Part shown: positions 1 through 8,503 of the stretch, piece by piece
How positions within the stretch are numbered: position 1 is the first letter of the stretch
How the letters are laid out: every line of letters starts with the position of its first letter
Assembly: GCA_016713535.1 (NCBI GenBank)
Contig: JADJOY010000008.1
Coordinates: 303,730-367,729, forward strand
Source: Deltaproteobacteria bacterium
Lineage (GTDB): Bacteria; JADJOY01
Direction: 5' to 3'
Length of the DNA stretch: 64,000 nucleotides
Made by a program: the position numbers and the translations under genes
The notes under the pieces: model-generated
Database searches by the model: none
Seen by the model: only the letters and a program-made list of their open reading frames with translations
What the model was told of the DNA's origin: nothing

Positions 1-1
1 C

Positions 2-316
2 AGCAACCCGTTCCCTGTCGACACGAAGGTCTCGATGCGCTTTCAGCTACCCGGCGGCAACGTCGCGGCATCGGTGCGGGGGCGCGTGGTGCGGGTGAAC
101 GTGGGCGGACGGCGCGCGTCGCGGGTCCAGGTTCGCGAGGGTATGGGGCTCGAGTTCGAGGACGTATCCGCCATCGCGCGCGCGGCGATCACGGGATATC
201 TCGAACGTTACGGAGGGGCAGCCAGGACTCGTGCGCCGTGGACAGAGGCCGAGACCGGACCGCTCGAGGCCGGAGATCCGGACGCCGCGGGGGATGGGAC
301 GGGCAACCGCGGCTGA
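2..316 (+). CDS. PilZ-domain protein, 5' end cut by the window edge
   Basis: The reading frame is open to the left edge, so only the C-terminal part is present; the ATG at 35 is internal to the domain. The visible protein ends in a stretch typical of the last strand and helix of PilZ domains: a GMGLEFEDVS motif followed by a helix and a Tyr-Leu-rich end. PilZ domains bind cyclic-di-GMP, using an RxxxR and a D/NxSxxG motif that would lie upstream of the visible part. The final 25 residues are low-complexity and charged. A second PilZ protein sits at 18.9-19.6 kb beside the polysaccharide export gene. The fold is assigned from the C-terminal pattern only, so ligand binding cannot be judged. Confidence 0.6.
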   Translation, partial: SNPFPVDTKVSMRFQLPGGNVAASVRGRVVRVNVGGRRASRVQVREGMGLEFEDVSAIARAAITGYLERYGGAARTRAPWTEAETGPLEAGDPDAAGDGTGNRG

Positions 317-459
317 CGTGGAGGCCATCGCCGGGACGCCGGGACAGCCTCGAACCGCGGCGCCCAGGCCGGTTGCCGGCCTCGAATCACGCCGCCAGGG
401 TTCGATCGTCCTGGAGCTCACCTTACCCGGGCTCCTCACGACGAAAAAGGGAGGTTGCG

Positions 460-1461
460 ATGGCCGAGGCGATGACGCTGAACCGATTCATCCTGTCGAC
501 GGAGCACCGCCATCCCGGTGCGACGGGCGAGTTCTCGGCGTTGCTCTCGCACATCGCCCTGGCCGCCAAGGTGATCCAGCGAGAGGTCTCGCATGCCGGG
601 CTGGTCGATGTGCTCGGGGCGACCGGCGCGGTCAACGTGCAGGGCGAGGAAGTCAAGAAGCTCGACGTCTTCGCGCACGAGGCGATGATCCGGATGTTCC
701 AGTATCCCGGCCTGCTCTGCACCATGGCGTCGGAGGAGGAGAAGGACATCATCCCCATCCCCGAGGGGTTCCCACTCGGGAAATACATCCTCAACTTCGA
801 TCCGCTCGACGGCTCGAGCAACATCGACGCGAACGTCAACATCGGCACGATCTTCTCGGTGCATCGTCGGCGCAGCCAGAGCGGACCCGGAACGCCCGAG
901 GACTGCATGCAGCCGGGCACCGAGCAAGTGTGCGCCGGCTACGTGCTCTACGGAACGTCCACGATGCTGGTGTTCACGACCGGGGACGGGGTGCACGGCT
1001 TCACCCTCGACCCGAGCGTCGGGGAGTTCCTGCTCTCGCACCAGGACATCCGGATCCCGAAGCGTGGCTCGATCTACAGCACCAACGAGGGGAACTACCA
1101 CCTGTGGCCGGATGGGACGCGCCGCTACATCGATCGCCTCAAGACGATCGACAAGGCGAAGAACCTGCCGTACAAGGCGCGCTACATCGGCTCGCTCGTC
1201 GCCGATTTCCATCGCACGTTGCTCTATGGCGGGATCTTCCTCTACCCGGCCGACTCGAAGTCGCCGAAGGGCAAGCTCCGGCTGCTCTACGAGGCCGCGC
1301 CGCTGGCGATGATCTGCGAGCGTGCCGGAGGTGCAGCCTCGACGGGTAGCGAGCGGATCCTCGAGATCCAGCCCGAGGGGTTGCACCAGCGAGTTCCCCT
1401 CATCATCGGCAGCGCCGACGACGTGGCCGAGGCGGAGCGCTACATCCAGGGCAAGGAGTGA
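460..1461 (+). CDS. fbp: Fructose-1,6-bisphosphatase, class I
   Basis: It hydrolyses fructose 1,6-bisphosphate to fructose 6-phosphate in gluconeogenesis, in the cytoplasm, with Mg2+. The protein is 333 residues, the usual class I length. It carries the metal- and substrate-binding motif DPLDGSSNID near residues 112-121, an upstream acidic stretch (MASEEEKDI), and a C-terminal segment with a Cys-free GGAAS turn before the helix. The ATG at 460 was chosen because AGGGAGG lies 5-6 nt upstream and the family N-terminus (LNRFIL) starts right after it; the frame is open further upstream but that part does not resemble the family. It stands alone between a PilZ gene and a convergent radical SAM gene, with a strong hairpin directly downstream. 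Hexose phosphates from this step could feed the sugar-nucleotide genes that follow; that link is inference. Confidence 0.96.
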   Translation: MAEAMTLNRFILSTEHRHPGATGEFSALLSHIALAAKVIQREVSHAGLVDVLGATGAVNVQGEEVKKLDVFAHEAMIRMFQYPGLLCTMASEEEKDIIPIPEGFPLGKYILNFDPLDGSSNIDANVNIGTIFSVHRRRSQSGPGTPEDCMQPGTEQVCAGYVLYGTSTMLVFTTGDGVHGFTLDPSVGEFLLSHQDIRIPKRGSIYSTNEGNYHLWPDGTRRYIDRLKTIDKAKNLPYKARYIGSLVADFHRTLLYGGIFLYPADSKSPKGKLRLLYEAAPLAMICERAGGAASTGSERILEIQPEGLHQRVPLIIGSADDVAEAERYIQGKE

Positions 1462-1467
1462 CGGGGA

Positions 1468-1499
1468 GGACCCGCGGTGGGTTCGCCCACCGCGGGTCC
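1468..1499. terminator. Bidirectional hairpin terminator between convergent genes
   Basis: A perfect 14-bp stem (GGACCCGCGGTGGG and its complement) closes a TTCG tetraloop. It starts 7 nt after the fbp stop and lies 22 nt from the stop of the opposing radical SAM gene, so it can serve both. There is no T tract on either side, so intrinsic termination is inferred from position and stem strength. Confidence 0.75.
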
Positions 1500-1521
1500 G
1501 CGCGGGCTCCGGGCCTGCAGG

Positions 1522-3114
1522 TCAGGCCGACTCGGCCACCGTGACGGTCGGGGTACTTCCGAACAGACGTTTCACACGGTCGCCGACGCGACGCTTGATC
1601 TTCACCCGAACCAAGGTGTCGAGGTTGCTCGTCTCCTGGCCGGTGACGACGCTGCGAAGCAGGTCGACGAAACGCCACGGCCGGCTCAGGTACGCAAGCG
1701 CGTAGAACGAGATCAGGAAGAAGTACTGGATCGCGAACAGCGCGCGCGTGCCGAAGTCGCGGTTGTACGTGACGCTGCTCAGCCCCGAGCGCACCAGCGC
1801 CGCGTAGTGATACTGAGGTGTCATGTCGATCTTGCCCGCCACCAGCAGCTCCTCGAAGTCCGCGCTCCCCGGGTAGGGGGCGAAGATCATCACCGAGGCG
1901 TCTCGACAGCCCGAGAGGGCGACCCTGAGAAGGAACAGATACGACTGCCAGAGGTCGCGGGCGGTCTCGTGCGGATGACCGATGATCAGGTTGATGCGCG
2001 TGACCACGCCCACCTTGTGGGCCGTCCGTAGCGACTCCTCGAGGCGCGGGATCTTGACCTTCTTCTTGATCCGGCCGAGCTGGTCGGCCGACCCGCTCTC
2101 CGGCGCGTAGGTGATGTTGCGGCAGCCGGTCTCGTACGCGAGGGCCAGCACGTCGTGGTCGAGCGCCTCGGACCGGGTCCCCGCCGGAAGCTGCCAGGCG
2201 ATGTCGAGATTCGCCTCCTTGAGGCGAGTGACGAAGTCGAGCGCCCACTCCCGCTTCACGAACGCGGTGAGGTCGCAGAAGTTGATGTTCTCGACCCCGT
2301 AGCGCCGCACGTAGGTGGCCATCTCGTCGACGACGTCACCTGCGTCCCTTGCGACGTACCGGGTGGTCCACATGTCGGGGGACGAGCAGAACGTACACTG
2401 ATACGGACAGCCGCGCGTCGCGAGCATCGGCATCGAGCGACCGCGGTGGACGCCGAAGGTGTCGGCCACCTTCATGTAGTCCTCGACCGGGAAGAGATCC
2501 CACGCCGGGCGAGGGAAGGAGTCGACGTCGGCCTGGCGCGGCGAGAGCTCCTCTTGCCCCACGGGGCGCGCCGGATCGCGCGAGGCGATGCCCTGCATCC
2601 CGGCGATCGGCTCACCGGTCCGGATGCGGCGCAACAGCTCCGCCATCGTCAGCTCGCCTTCGCCGAGCACGCAGTAGTCGACGGCGTCGGTCTGCTCGAA
2701 GATCCAGCGTCGATAGGCGGTGGCGTTCTCCCCGCCGAGGACGATCGTGGCGCCTGGAAAGCGCGCCCGGGCGCGCTCCGCGATCTCGCGCACCATCGGC
2801 CACTCGTGAAGGAACATGTGGGTGATCCCGACGATCTCGGTGTCGGGATCGATCCGCTCCACGATCTCCTCGGGGTTGAGCCCGTTGAGCTCGAGGGCGC
2901 CGATCGGGCTCGGCTGCGGCCGGAAGGTGTCGAGGGCCAGCCCCGGCGCATCGAGGACCTGGATGCGATGGCCCTCGCGGCGCAGCACCGCCGCGACGTA
3001 CGCGATCCCGATGGGAAGAATGACGCCGAAGGAGCTCAAGCTCCGGGTCATCTTGAGGATCGGAGGACGGACCAGCGCGACCTTGGCGCCCGCGTCGCTG
3101 CTGGATGATGTCAT
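1522..3114 (-). CDS. B12-binding radical SAM protein
   Basis: The N-terminal half resembles a cobalamin-binding Rossmann domain (VALVRPPI start, then an ILPIGIAYVAAVLRREGH segment). The central part is a radical SAM TIM barrel with the 4Fe-4S motif CPYQCTFC following a TRG lead. The C-terminal 100 residues contain hydrophobic stretches near an FFLISFYALAYLSRPW segment and a basic tail. Family members do radical methylations, ring contractions or lipid and secondary-metabolite modification; the substrate here is unknown. A TTG start at 3144 is possible, but the ATG at 3114 precedes the domain more closely and is preferred. It forms a minus-strand run with a GT2 gene and a second protein of the same class, which suggests modification of a glycolipid or carrier lipid. 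Confidence 0.85.
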   Translation of the reverse strand: MTSSSSDAGAKVALVRPPILKMTRSLSSFGVILPIGIAYVAAVLRREGHRIQVLDAPGLALDTFRPQPSPIGALELNGLNPEEIVERIDPDTEIVGITHMFLHEWPMVREIAERARARFPGATIVLGGENATAYRRWIFEQTDAVDYCVLGEGELTMAELLRRIRTGEPIAGMQGIASRDPARPVGQEELSPRQADVDSFPRPAWDLFPVEDYMKVADTFGVHRGRSMPMLATRGCPYQCTFCSSPDMWTTRYVARDAGDVVDEMATYVRRYGVENINFCDLTAFVKREWALDFVTRLKEANLDIAWQLPAGTRSEALDHDVLALAYETGCRNITYAPESGSADQLGRIKKKVKIPRLEESLRTAHKVGVVTRINLIIGHPHETARDLWQSYLFLLRVALSGCRDASVMIFAPYPGSADFEELLVAGKIDMTPQYHYAALVRSGLSSVTYNRDFGTRALFAIQYFFLISFYALAYLSRPWRFVDLLRSVVTGQETSNLDTLVRVKIKRRVGDRVKRLFGSTPTVTVAESA

Positions 3115-3168
3115 CTCGTTACCGATAACAGAGGTAGTGCGCAAGGTAGTGACGCAGAGGAGGGCACG

Positions 3169-4044
3169 TCAAATCCGCGCCGGACCGAACCCGGCCAGGC
3201 GTCGCAACCGGAACGACAAGACGTGGCCGCACACCGAGAGCGTCTTGAGGCCGTAGAGCACGCTCATCTTCAGATTCACGCTCGAGGCCTCGCGGAAATA
3301 GCGGGTCTCGACCGGAATCTCTTCGAGGCGGTAACCGCCGGTGACGATCTGTCCCACCACCTCCGAGTCGAAGCCGAAGCCGTCGGAGTTGCGCATGAAC
3401 GGGATCGACTCGAGGAAGCGGCGGCTGTAGGCGCGGAGCCCCGTGTGGTACTCGCTCATGTTGCGCCCGAAGACGACGTTCTCGACCGTGGTGAGGAAAC
3501 GGTTGCCGAGGAACTTGTAGAGCGGCATGCCACCGGCGAGCGCCCCGCCCCGGGTCGCGAGGCGCGAGCCGAACACCACATCGGCTCGGCCGCTCAGGAT
3601 CGGCGCGATCAGATCAGGCAGTACCCGAGGGTCATATTGATAGTCCGGGTGAACCATCACGATCACCTCGGCGCCACGATGGAGGGCGGCCGTGTAGCAG
3701 GTCTTCTGGTTGCCGGCGTACCCGCGGTTCTCCGGGTGCACGATGACGTGGATCCCGAGCTGCCGAGCCTTCTCGACGGTTTCGTCGTGGCTCGCGTCGT
3801 CGACGAGGATGATGTCGTCGACGGCGTGCTTGGGGATGTCGTTGTACGTGTGCTCGAGGGTGCGCGCCGCGTTGTAGGCCGGGAGCACGACCGTGACGCG
3901 GTGGGCCGGACGCGTGTCCGGGGCGCCGCTCGGTGTCGCGCGCTGCGGGGAGGGAGCGGCGGCATCGGCCGGACCGCTCTCGATCGGTTGCGAAGTTTGG
4001 CTCACGTCGGTCCGCTGGATTGGGGGGCGCTGGGTGTCGGGCAT
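3169..4044 (-). CDS. Family 2 glycosyltransferase, polyprenyl-phosphate type
   Basis: The 291-residue protein has a 45-residue Pro/Ala/Thr-rich N-terminal extension, then a GT-A fold beginning VTVVLPAYNAARTL. The DDASHDET loop and the VHPDYQYDP motif supply the acidic metal ligands, and FGSRLATRGG follows. No C-terminal membrane helices are obvious, so it is a short dolichol-phosphate-mannose-synthase-like enzyme that probably moves a sugar from a nucleotide donor to a lipid phosphate. Its ATG overlaps the stop of the upstream radical SAM gene by one base (TGATG), indicating translational coupling. Donor and acceptor cannot be read from the sequence. Confidence 0.85.
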   Translation of the reverse strand: MPDTQRPPIQRTDVSQTSQPIESGPADAAAPSPQRATPSGAPDTRPAHRVTVVLPAYNAARTLEHTYNDIPKHAVDDIILVDDASHDETVEKARQLGIHVIVHPENRGYAGNQKTCYTAALHRGAEVIVMVHPDYQYDPRVLPDLIAPILSGRADVVFGSRLATRGGALAGGMPLYKFLGNRFLTTVENVVFGRNMSEYHTGLRAYSRRFLESIPFMRNSDGFGFDSEVVGQIVTGGYRLEEIPVETRYFREASSVNLKMSVLYGLKTLSVCGHVLSFRLRRLAGFGPARI

Positions 4045-5449
4045 CAGGGATGAGTGAGCACTTGCAGGCCGCGGCGAGCGTAGTTCCAGAGCTTCACGGG
4101 CGAATCGATCGATCGCAGCGTGCGAGCGACGTAGCTCGGCCGTAGGTAGAACGAGCGCATGGCTCGCGTCTGGATCTTCTTGAGGTCCGCCGCGGTGAGT
4201 GCGTAGCTGCGCGCCACGGCTTGCTTCACGTTCCGTCCGGTGAGCTGCTCCTCCCCGAGCAGGCCCTCTTCCGTGCAGATGTCGTGAAGCGGCGTTCCGG
4301 GAAACGGATACGCGATGTGGAACTCGCAGAAGTCGCCGTCGAGCTTGCGCGCGAAATCGATGGTGTCCTGCGCCGTCTCGGCGGTCTCCCACGGACTGCC
4401 CAGGACCCAGAAGAGGTACGTCTTGATGCCAGCGTCCTTGCACGCCTGGATGGCCCGCTCCGCCTGGGCGAGGGTCGCGCCCTTCTTCATGTGGCGGAGG
4501 ATCTCCTGGTTGCCGGACTCGACACCGAAGCCGACCATCCAGCAGCCCGCCTTGCGCATCTCTCGCGCGCGGTCGGGATCCATGGTGTCGACCCGGCTGT
4601 TGCACACCCACTCGGCGTCCAGCCGCGCTTCCTGGATGAGCTTGCAGAGCTCGAGCGTCCAGGACTTCTGCAAGGTGAAGGTGTCGGCGCGGAAGTAGAA
4701 GTTGCGGATGCCGAACCGCGTCACACAGTGCTTCATCTCGGCGACGATGCTCGCCGGTGAGCGCAGGTAGGTGTCGAACCCGCTGAGCGTCGGCACCAGA
4801 CAGTAAATGCACCGCGCCGGGCAACCGCGGCTGGTCTGGATGGTGGTCTGCGGCTCCCCGGTGTCGGGCCGGATGTAGAGCCGGTTGTTCATGAGGTGGC
4901 GCGCCGGCCACGGCAGGCTGTCCAGGTCTTCGAGGCGGGGGCGGTCCGCGTTGCGCTGGATGCGATCTCCGTCCCGGTAGCTGATGCCGAGGACGGTCGA
5001 GCGGTCGGACGCGATGAGCAACTCGCCGAGCAGCTCTTCGCACTCGCCCCGGATCGCGACGTCGAGCTGCGGGAAGGCCGTCAACGTCTCCGCATCGTGT
5101 GTGGTGACGTGGGCGCCCTTGGCGATCGTCAGCACGGCGGGGTTGCGCGCCTTGGCGAGCTCGCACGCCTTCATGTCCCCCGGAAGGGTGGGGTCGTGGT
5201 GCTGACCGCGAGGAGGTCGGGATCGAAGATCTGCAGGTCGAGCTCGAAGTCCTTCCAGGCGAGCCCTTCCGCCGGATAGTCGACGATCCGCGCCTCCCAG
5301 CCGATCTGCTCGACCATCGCTGCCATGTACGCGAGGTCGATCGGCGCGCGAAGCACGCTGGTCGAGTTCTCCACCGGAACCTGGCAGCGATCGTCCCGGA
5401 TGTAGTTGCCGGTCGGCGGGTTGATGAAGAGAGCTCGGCGAGCGGCCAT
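4044..5449 (-). CDS. B12-binding radical SAM protein (one frameshift)
   Basis: The N-terminal 85 residues (MAARRALFINPPTGNY onward, cobalamin-binding-like) and the remaining 376 residues lie in different frames joined at about 5180-5205. One missing C in the run before a TTTPTLPGDMKA-like segment restores the frame, so the intact protein would be about 468 residues. The second part shows the rest of the B12-binding domain and a radical SAM barrel with CPARCIYC after TSRG. The start ATG at 5449 is followed by a domain-typical strand. It is the first gene of a minus-strand operon (this gene, GT2, second radical SAM). It is about 1.4 kb, the same class as the gene at 1522-3114, and the two may act in series on one lipid or sugar. 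The frameshift is probably a sequencing error in a homopolymer. Confidence 0.82.
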
Positions 5450-5783
5450 GGGCAGGCGTGATCCCCCGTCGGGAGGCTGGTGGCAGCGAACCCGGCCGCG
5501 GCGCGGTCGAGGCCAGAAGCCACTGAATCGAAAGGTCAATGGTAGCGCCGTCGTCGAGGGCACCGCAAGCTGCGCGCGCTCGCGTGCGGTGTCGAGCGAC
5601 TCACCGCTCGGCTCAGGACGGCGTTTGACAAGGCGCGTCATCGTGCCATAGCTTCGGCTCGCCGCGGGGCCCGAGCCGCTCGGCGCCGGTCGGCCACGCG
5701 GTTCTGGCCTCACTCGCGGGCCTCTCTACCGGGCTCTTCGCTGGCGCGGTTCGTCGCCATCGGTCACGCCTCCACCCGACACC
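5450..5783. other. Divergent intergenic region, 334 bp
   Basis: This non-coding stretch separates the leftward radical SAM operon from the rightward polysaccharide run. No convincing small gene was found. It holds one candidate promoter facing right (5625-5653) and otherwise GC-rich sequence without clear repeats. Confidence 0.6.
5625..5655 (+). promoter_or_regulatory. Candidate sigma-70 promoter for the 5.8 kb operon
   Basis: A perfect TTGACA at 5625-5630 is followed after 17-19 nt by a weak -10 region (ATAGCT at 5648, or TAGCTT at 5650). The -35 match stands out in 70% GC sequence. The -10 match is poor, so the call rests mainly on the -35 and on its place in a divergent gap. Confidence 0.4.
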
Positions 5784-6842
5784 TTGACCACCACCGACCG
5801 TTCGATCGCCGGCTCGATGCCTGGCGCGCCGTCGGAGCCGCACCTTCCGGCGCGCAAGCCGTGGCGAGAGGCGCTCGCGGTCGGCCTCACGATCGGGCTG
5901 GTGTGGTGGCTGCTACGGGGCCTGCGCTGGGACGAGATCGAGCGCTTCGCCACCAACATCCGGCCGGGCCTGGTGGCCGGCGCGTTCGTGATCTATGCCG
6001 CCAGCTACGTCGCGCGTGCCCTGCGGTGGCGCGTGCTGCTGCAGCGCAACGACGTGTCGTTCGGGGAGCTCTACCTCATCACGTCGGCGCACATCATGTA
6101 CAACAACCTGCTGCCGAGCCGGATCGGCGAGCTGTCGTACGTGGTGTTGCTCAGGGAGAAGAAGGGCCTCTCGGCCGCCGACGGCGTCGTGTCGCTGTTG
6201 GTCTCCCGGTTCCTCGACTTCATCGCGCTCGGCCTCATCTTCTTGCTGTCGGTCGCGTCCTTCCGGGGAGCGCACGCGGTGGAGGCGTTCCGCGACCTTC
6301 CGCTCGTCGCCGTCGCGAGCGTGTTCGTGCTCTCGGCGGGATTGATCACCATGCCTCGGGCCGTGGCCTGGCTGCATCGGTGGCTCGGCGCCGATCTGGC
6401 GAACGCGAAGCCGGGGAGCCTGCGGGCGCGCGTCGAGCAGGCGGCCGAGCGCATGGTCGAGACGTTCGAGCGCACGGCTGGGGCTTCCACGTACGTCAAG
6501 GCGGGTCTGCTCTCGCTCGTGATCTGGTACGCGAAGTTCCTGTCCTTCACGCTCATGGTGCATGCCATGCACGACGCGGGCACCGCGTCGAAGATGAGCT
6601 TCTGGGGCGTCGTGATCGGTTCCACGGCCGCTGAGCTCACGACCATCACGCCGTTCCATGGCGTCGCCGGCATGGGGACCTACGAGTGGGCGTGGACCGT
6701 GGTGTTCCACGGCGTTCTCGGCATCGACAAGAGCGTCGCGTTGCTCACGGCTTTCGGCGTACACGTGATGTTGCTCTTCTTCTCGATCATCCTGGGCGGG
6801 CTCGCGTACCTCGGCCTCAGGCGGATCTCGGCTCGAACATGA
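5784..6842 (+). CDS. LPG-synthase transmembrane-region / UPF0104 flippase-like membrane protein
   Basis: About 350 residues with at least six hydrophobic helices and the conserved features of the lysylphosphatidylglycerol synthase TM family: an ARALRWR motif after the second helix, NNLLPSRIGEL in a loop, a REKKGLS-type segment, and a late TPFHGVAGMGTYE loop. Such proteins are integral inner-membrane proteins, often found in glycan loci, and are suspected of moving lipids or lipid-linked sugars. There is no catalytic transferase domain attached. A TTG at 5784 gives the longest product; the ATG at 5817 is an alternative. It leads a rightward run of glycan genes and is followed after 69 nt by a small membrane hydrolase gene. 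Confidence 0.85.
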   Translation: MTTTDRSIAGSMPGAPSEPHLPARKPWREALAVGLTIGLVWWLLRGLRWDEIERFATNIRPGLVAGAFVIYAASYVARALRWRVLLQRNDVSFGELYLITSAHIMYNNLLPSRIGELSYVVLLREKKGLSAADGVVSLLVSRFLDFIALGLIFLLSVASFRGAHAVEAFRDLPLVAVASVFVLSAGLITMPRAVAWLHRWLGADLANAKPGSLRARVEQAAERMVETFERTAGASTYVKAGLLSLVIWYAKFLSFTLMVHAMHDAGTASKMSFWGVVIGSTAAELTTITPFHGVAGMGTYEWAWTVVFHGVLGIDKSVALLTAFGVHVMLLFFSIILGGLAYLGLRRISART

Positions 6843-6911
6843 GCGAAGCCGGCGCCCGGCGACCCGAGTCGTCGAGGACGCCCGCGCGCCGCTCGCCTCC
6901 CGACGATCGCC

Positions 6912-7481
6912 ATGTCCACGCCGCTCGGTCACCTGGGGGTCGGTCTAGCCTGGGCGCTCGCCGTGAGTGGACCGACGTCGAGCTGGCGCCGGCTGCTCCT
7001 GGGAGCAGCCGCAGCCTCGGCGGCCGACCTGGACTTCATCCCCGGGCTGGTGGTGGGTGCGCCGGCGCGGTTCCACCACGGCGCCAGCCACTCGATCGTG
7101 GCGATGCTCGTCGCCGCGGCACTGGCGCTCGGGGTCTCGTCCCGGCGTTCACCGATGACCGCGCGCGACGTCGCCTTGGTGACCGGCGCATTCCTGAGCC
7201 ACCTGGTGCTGGATTGGCTCACCCACGACCCTGGAACGCGGCGCGGATTGCCGCTCCTCTGGCCGTTGTCGGCGCAGCGGTTCTCGGCACCGCTATGGGC
7301 GGTTCCTGCGGTCTCACGGGCCTGGCCGCCGACTCTGGATTGGGTGGCCCATTCGGCGTGGCTCGTGGTCGCGGAGGTGGCGCTGGTGGCGCCTCTGGTG
7401 GTGAGCGCGTGGATTGGTGCAGGGCGTCCTGAGCTCCCGCCAGGACCGTGGCGTAGAGTGAAGGGAGAGACGAGCCGATGA
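6912..7481 (+). CDS. YdjM-like membrane-bound metal-dependent hydrolase
   Basis: This 189-residue protein has four or more hydrophobic helices and the metal-ligand pattern of the YdjM/DUF457 family: an early GHLGVGLA, ADLDFIPG, FHHGASHS and HLVLDWLTHD. His and Asp residues at these four places are conserved in the family. Its cellular role is not established, although phospholipase-like metal sites have been proposed for relatives. The stop overlaps the next start by 4 nt (ATGA), so it is co-translated with the GT2 gene. The last 25 residues are hydrophilic and cytoplasmic-looking. Confidence 0.75.
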   Translation: MSTPLGHLGVGLAWALAVSGPTSSWRRLLLGAAAASAADLDFIPGLVVGAPARFHHGASHSIVAMLVAAALALGVSSRRSPMTARDVALVTGAFLSHLVLDWLTHDPGTRRGLPLLWPLSAQRFSAPLWAVPAVSRAWPPTLDWVAHSAWLVVAEVALVAPLVVSAWIGAGRPELPPGPWRRVKGETSR

Positions 7482-8487
7482 AGCCGACGCCTGTCGAAAC
7501 GGTCGTGAACGAGGTCGTGGATCGCCCCGAGATCTCGGTGGTGATCCCGGTGTACAACGAGATCGAGAACGTCGAGGCTCTGGCCGCCGACGTGTGGGGG
7601 GCGCTTCAGCCGCTCGGCAAGTCGTTCGAGGTGATCCTGGTCGACGACGGTTCGCGAGACGGCACGGCCGACGCGCTCCGCAAGATCGCGGCGGAGCGCC
7701 CCGGGGCGCGGGTGGTGCTGCTGCGCAGGAACTTCGGTCAGACCGCCGCGCTCAGCGCCGGCTTCGACCATGCCCGGGGCCGCGTGATCATCACCATGGA
7801 CGCCGATCTGCAGAACGACCTCGCGACGTGCCGAAGCTGCTCGCCGGTATCGAGCAGGGCTACGACATCGTGGCGGGGTGGCGGCTGGACCGGAAGGATC
7901 CGTTCCTGAGCCGCCGGCTGCCGTCGATGATCGCGAACCGGCTGATCTCGGCGGTCACCGGGGTCAACCTCCACGACTACGGCTGCACCCTCAAGGCGTT
8001 CCGCGCCGACGTCGTCCAGCAGGTGAGGCTCTACGGCGAGCTCCACCGCTTCATCCCGGCGGTCGCCAACTGGATGGGGGTCAGCGTTCACGAGGTGCCC
8101 GTCAACCACCGCGCGCGGCGCGCCGGTGTGTCGAAGTATGGGATCGGCCGCACCATCCGCGTGCTGCTCGACCTGATCACCGTGAAGTTCATGGAGTCGT
8201 ACTCGACCAAGCCGATCCAGATCTTCGGCTTGCTGGGCGTGATGTGCGGCGGCGTGGGCTTCCTGGGGGCCGCGTGGCTCTCGGTGCAGCGGATGCTGTG
8301 GGGCGCGAGCCTCTCGAACCGTCCGATCCTGCTTCTCTTCGTCATGCTGATCCTGGTCGGAGTCCAGTTCGTCAGCATGGGGCTGGTCGCCGAGATGCTG
8401 GCGCGCACCTACCACGAGTCGCAGTCGAAGCCGATCTACTACGTCAAGGAGGTCCTGGAGTCGCGCGGGCCGGCTGCGAAGGTCTGA
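7478..8487 (+). CDS. GT2 glycosyltransferase with C-terminal membrane helices, DPM1/ArnC-like (one frameshift)
   Basis: The GT-A domain starts ISVVIPVYNEIENV and includes VDDGSRDGT and the metal motif MDADLQND. The frame breaks just after LQND at about 7822-7826; one extra C in the CC run restores PRDVPKLLAGIEQGYD. The second part has the DYGCTLKAFR and SKYGIGRT segments typical of polyprenyl-phosphate sugar transferases, followed by two C-terminal membrane helices. The intact protein would be about 336 residues. It likely makes a lipid-phosphate-linked sugar used for glycan modification. It overlaps the YdjM-like gene by 4 nt and lies 16 nt before the first GT4 gene. Confidence 0.85.
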
Positions 8488-8503
8488 GCGAGCGGTCGCG
8501 CCG

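Noticed and set aside
231-1349. Overlapping long frames on both strands across fbp and most other genes
   Set aside because: At 70% GC, shadow frames stay open. They are rich in Arg, Ala, Gly and Pro, carry no domain motifs and overlap clearly assigned genes.
5784-6842. Naming the membrane protein MprF
   Set aside because: Only the transmembrane region family is present. The C-terminal lysyl-transferase domain that defines MprF is absent.
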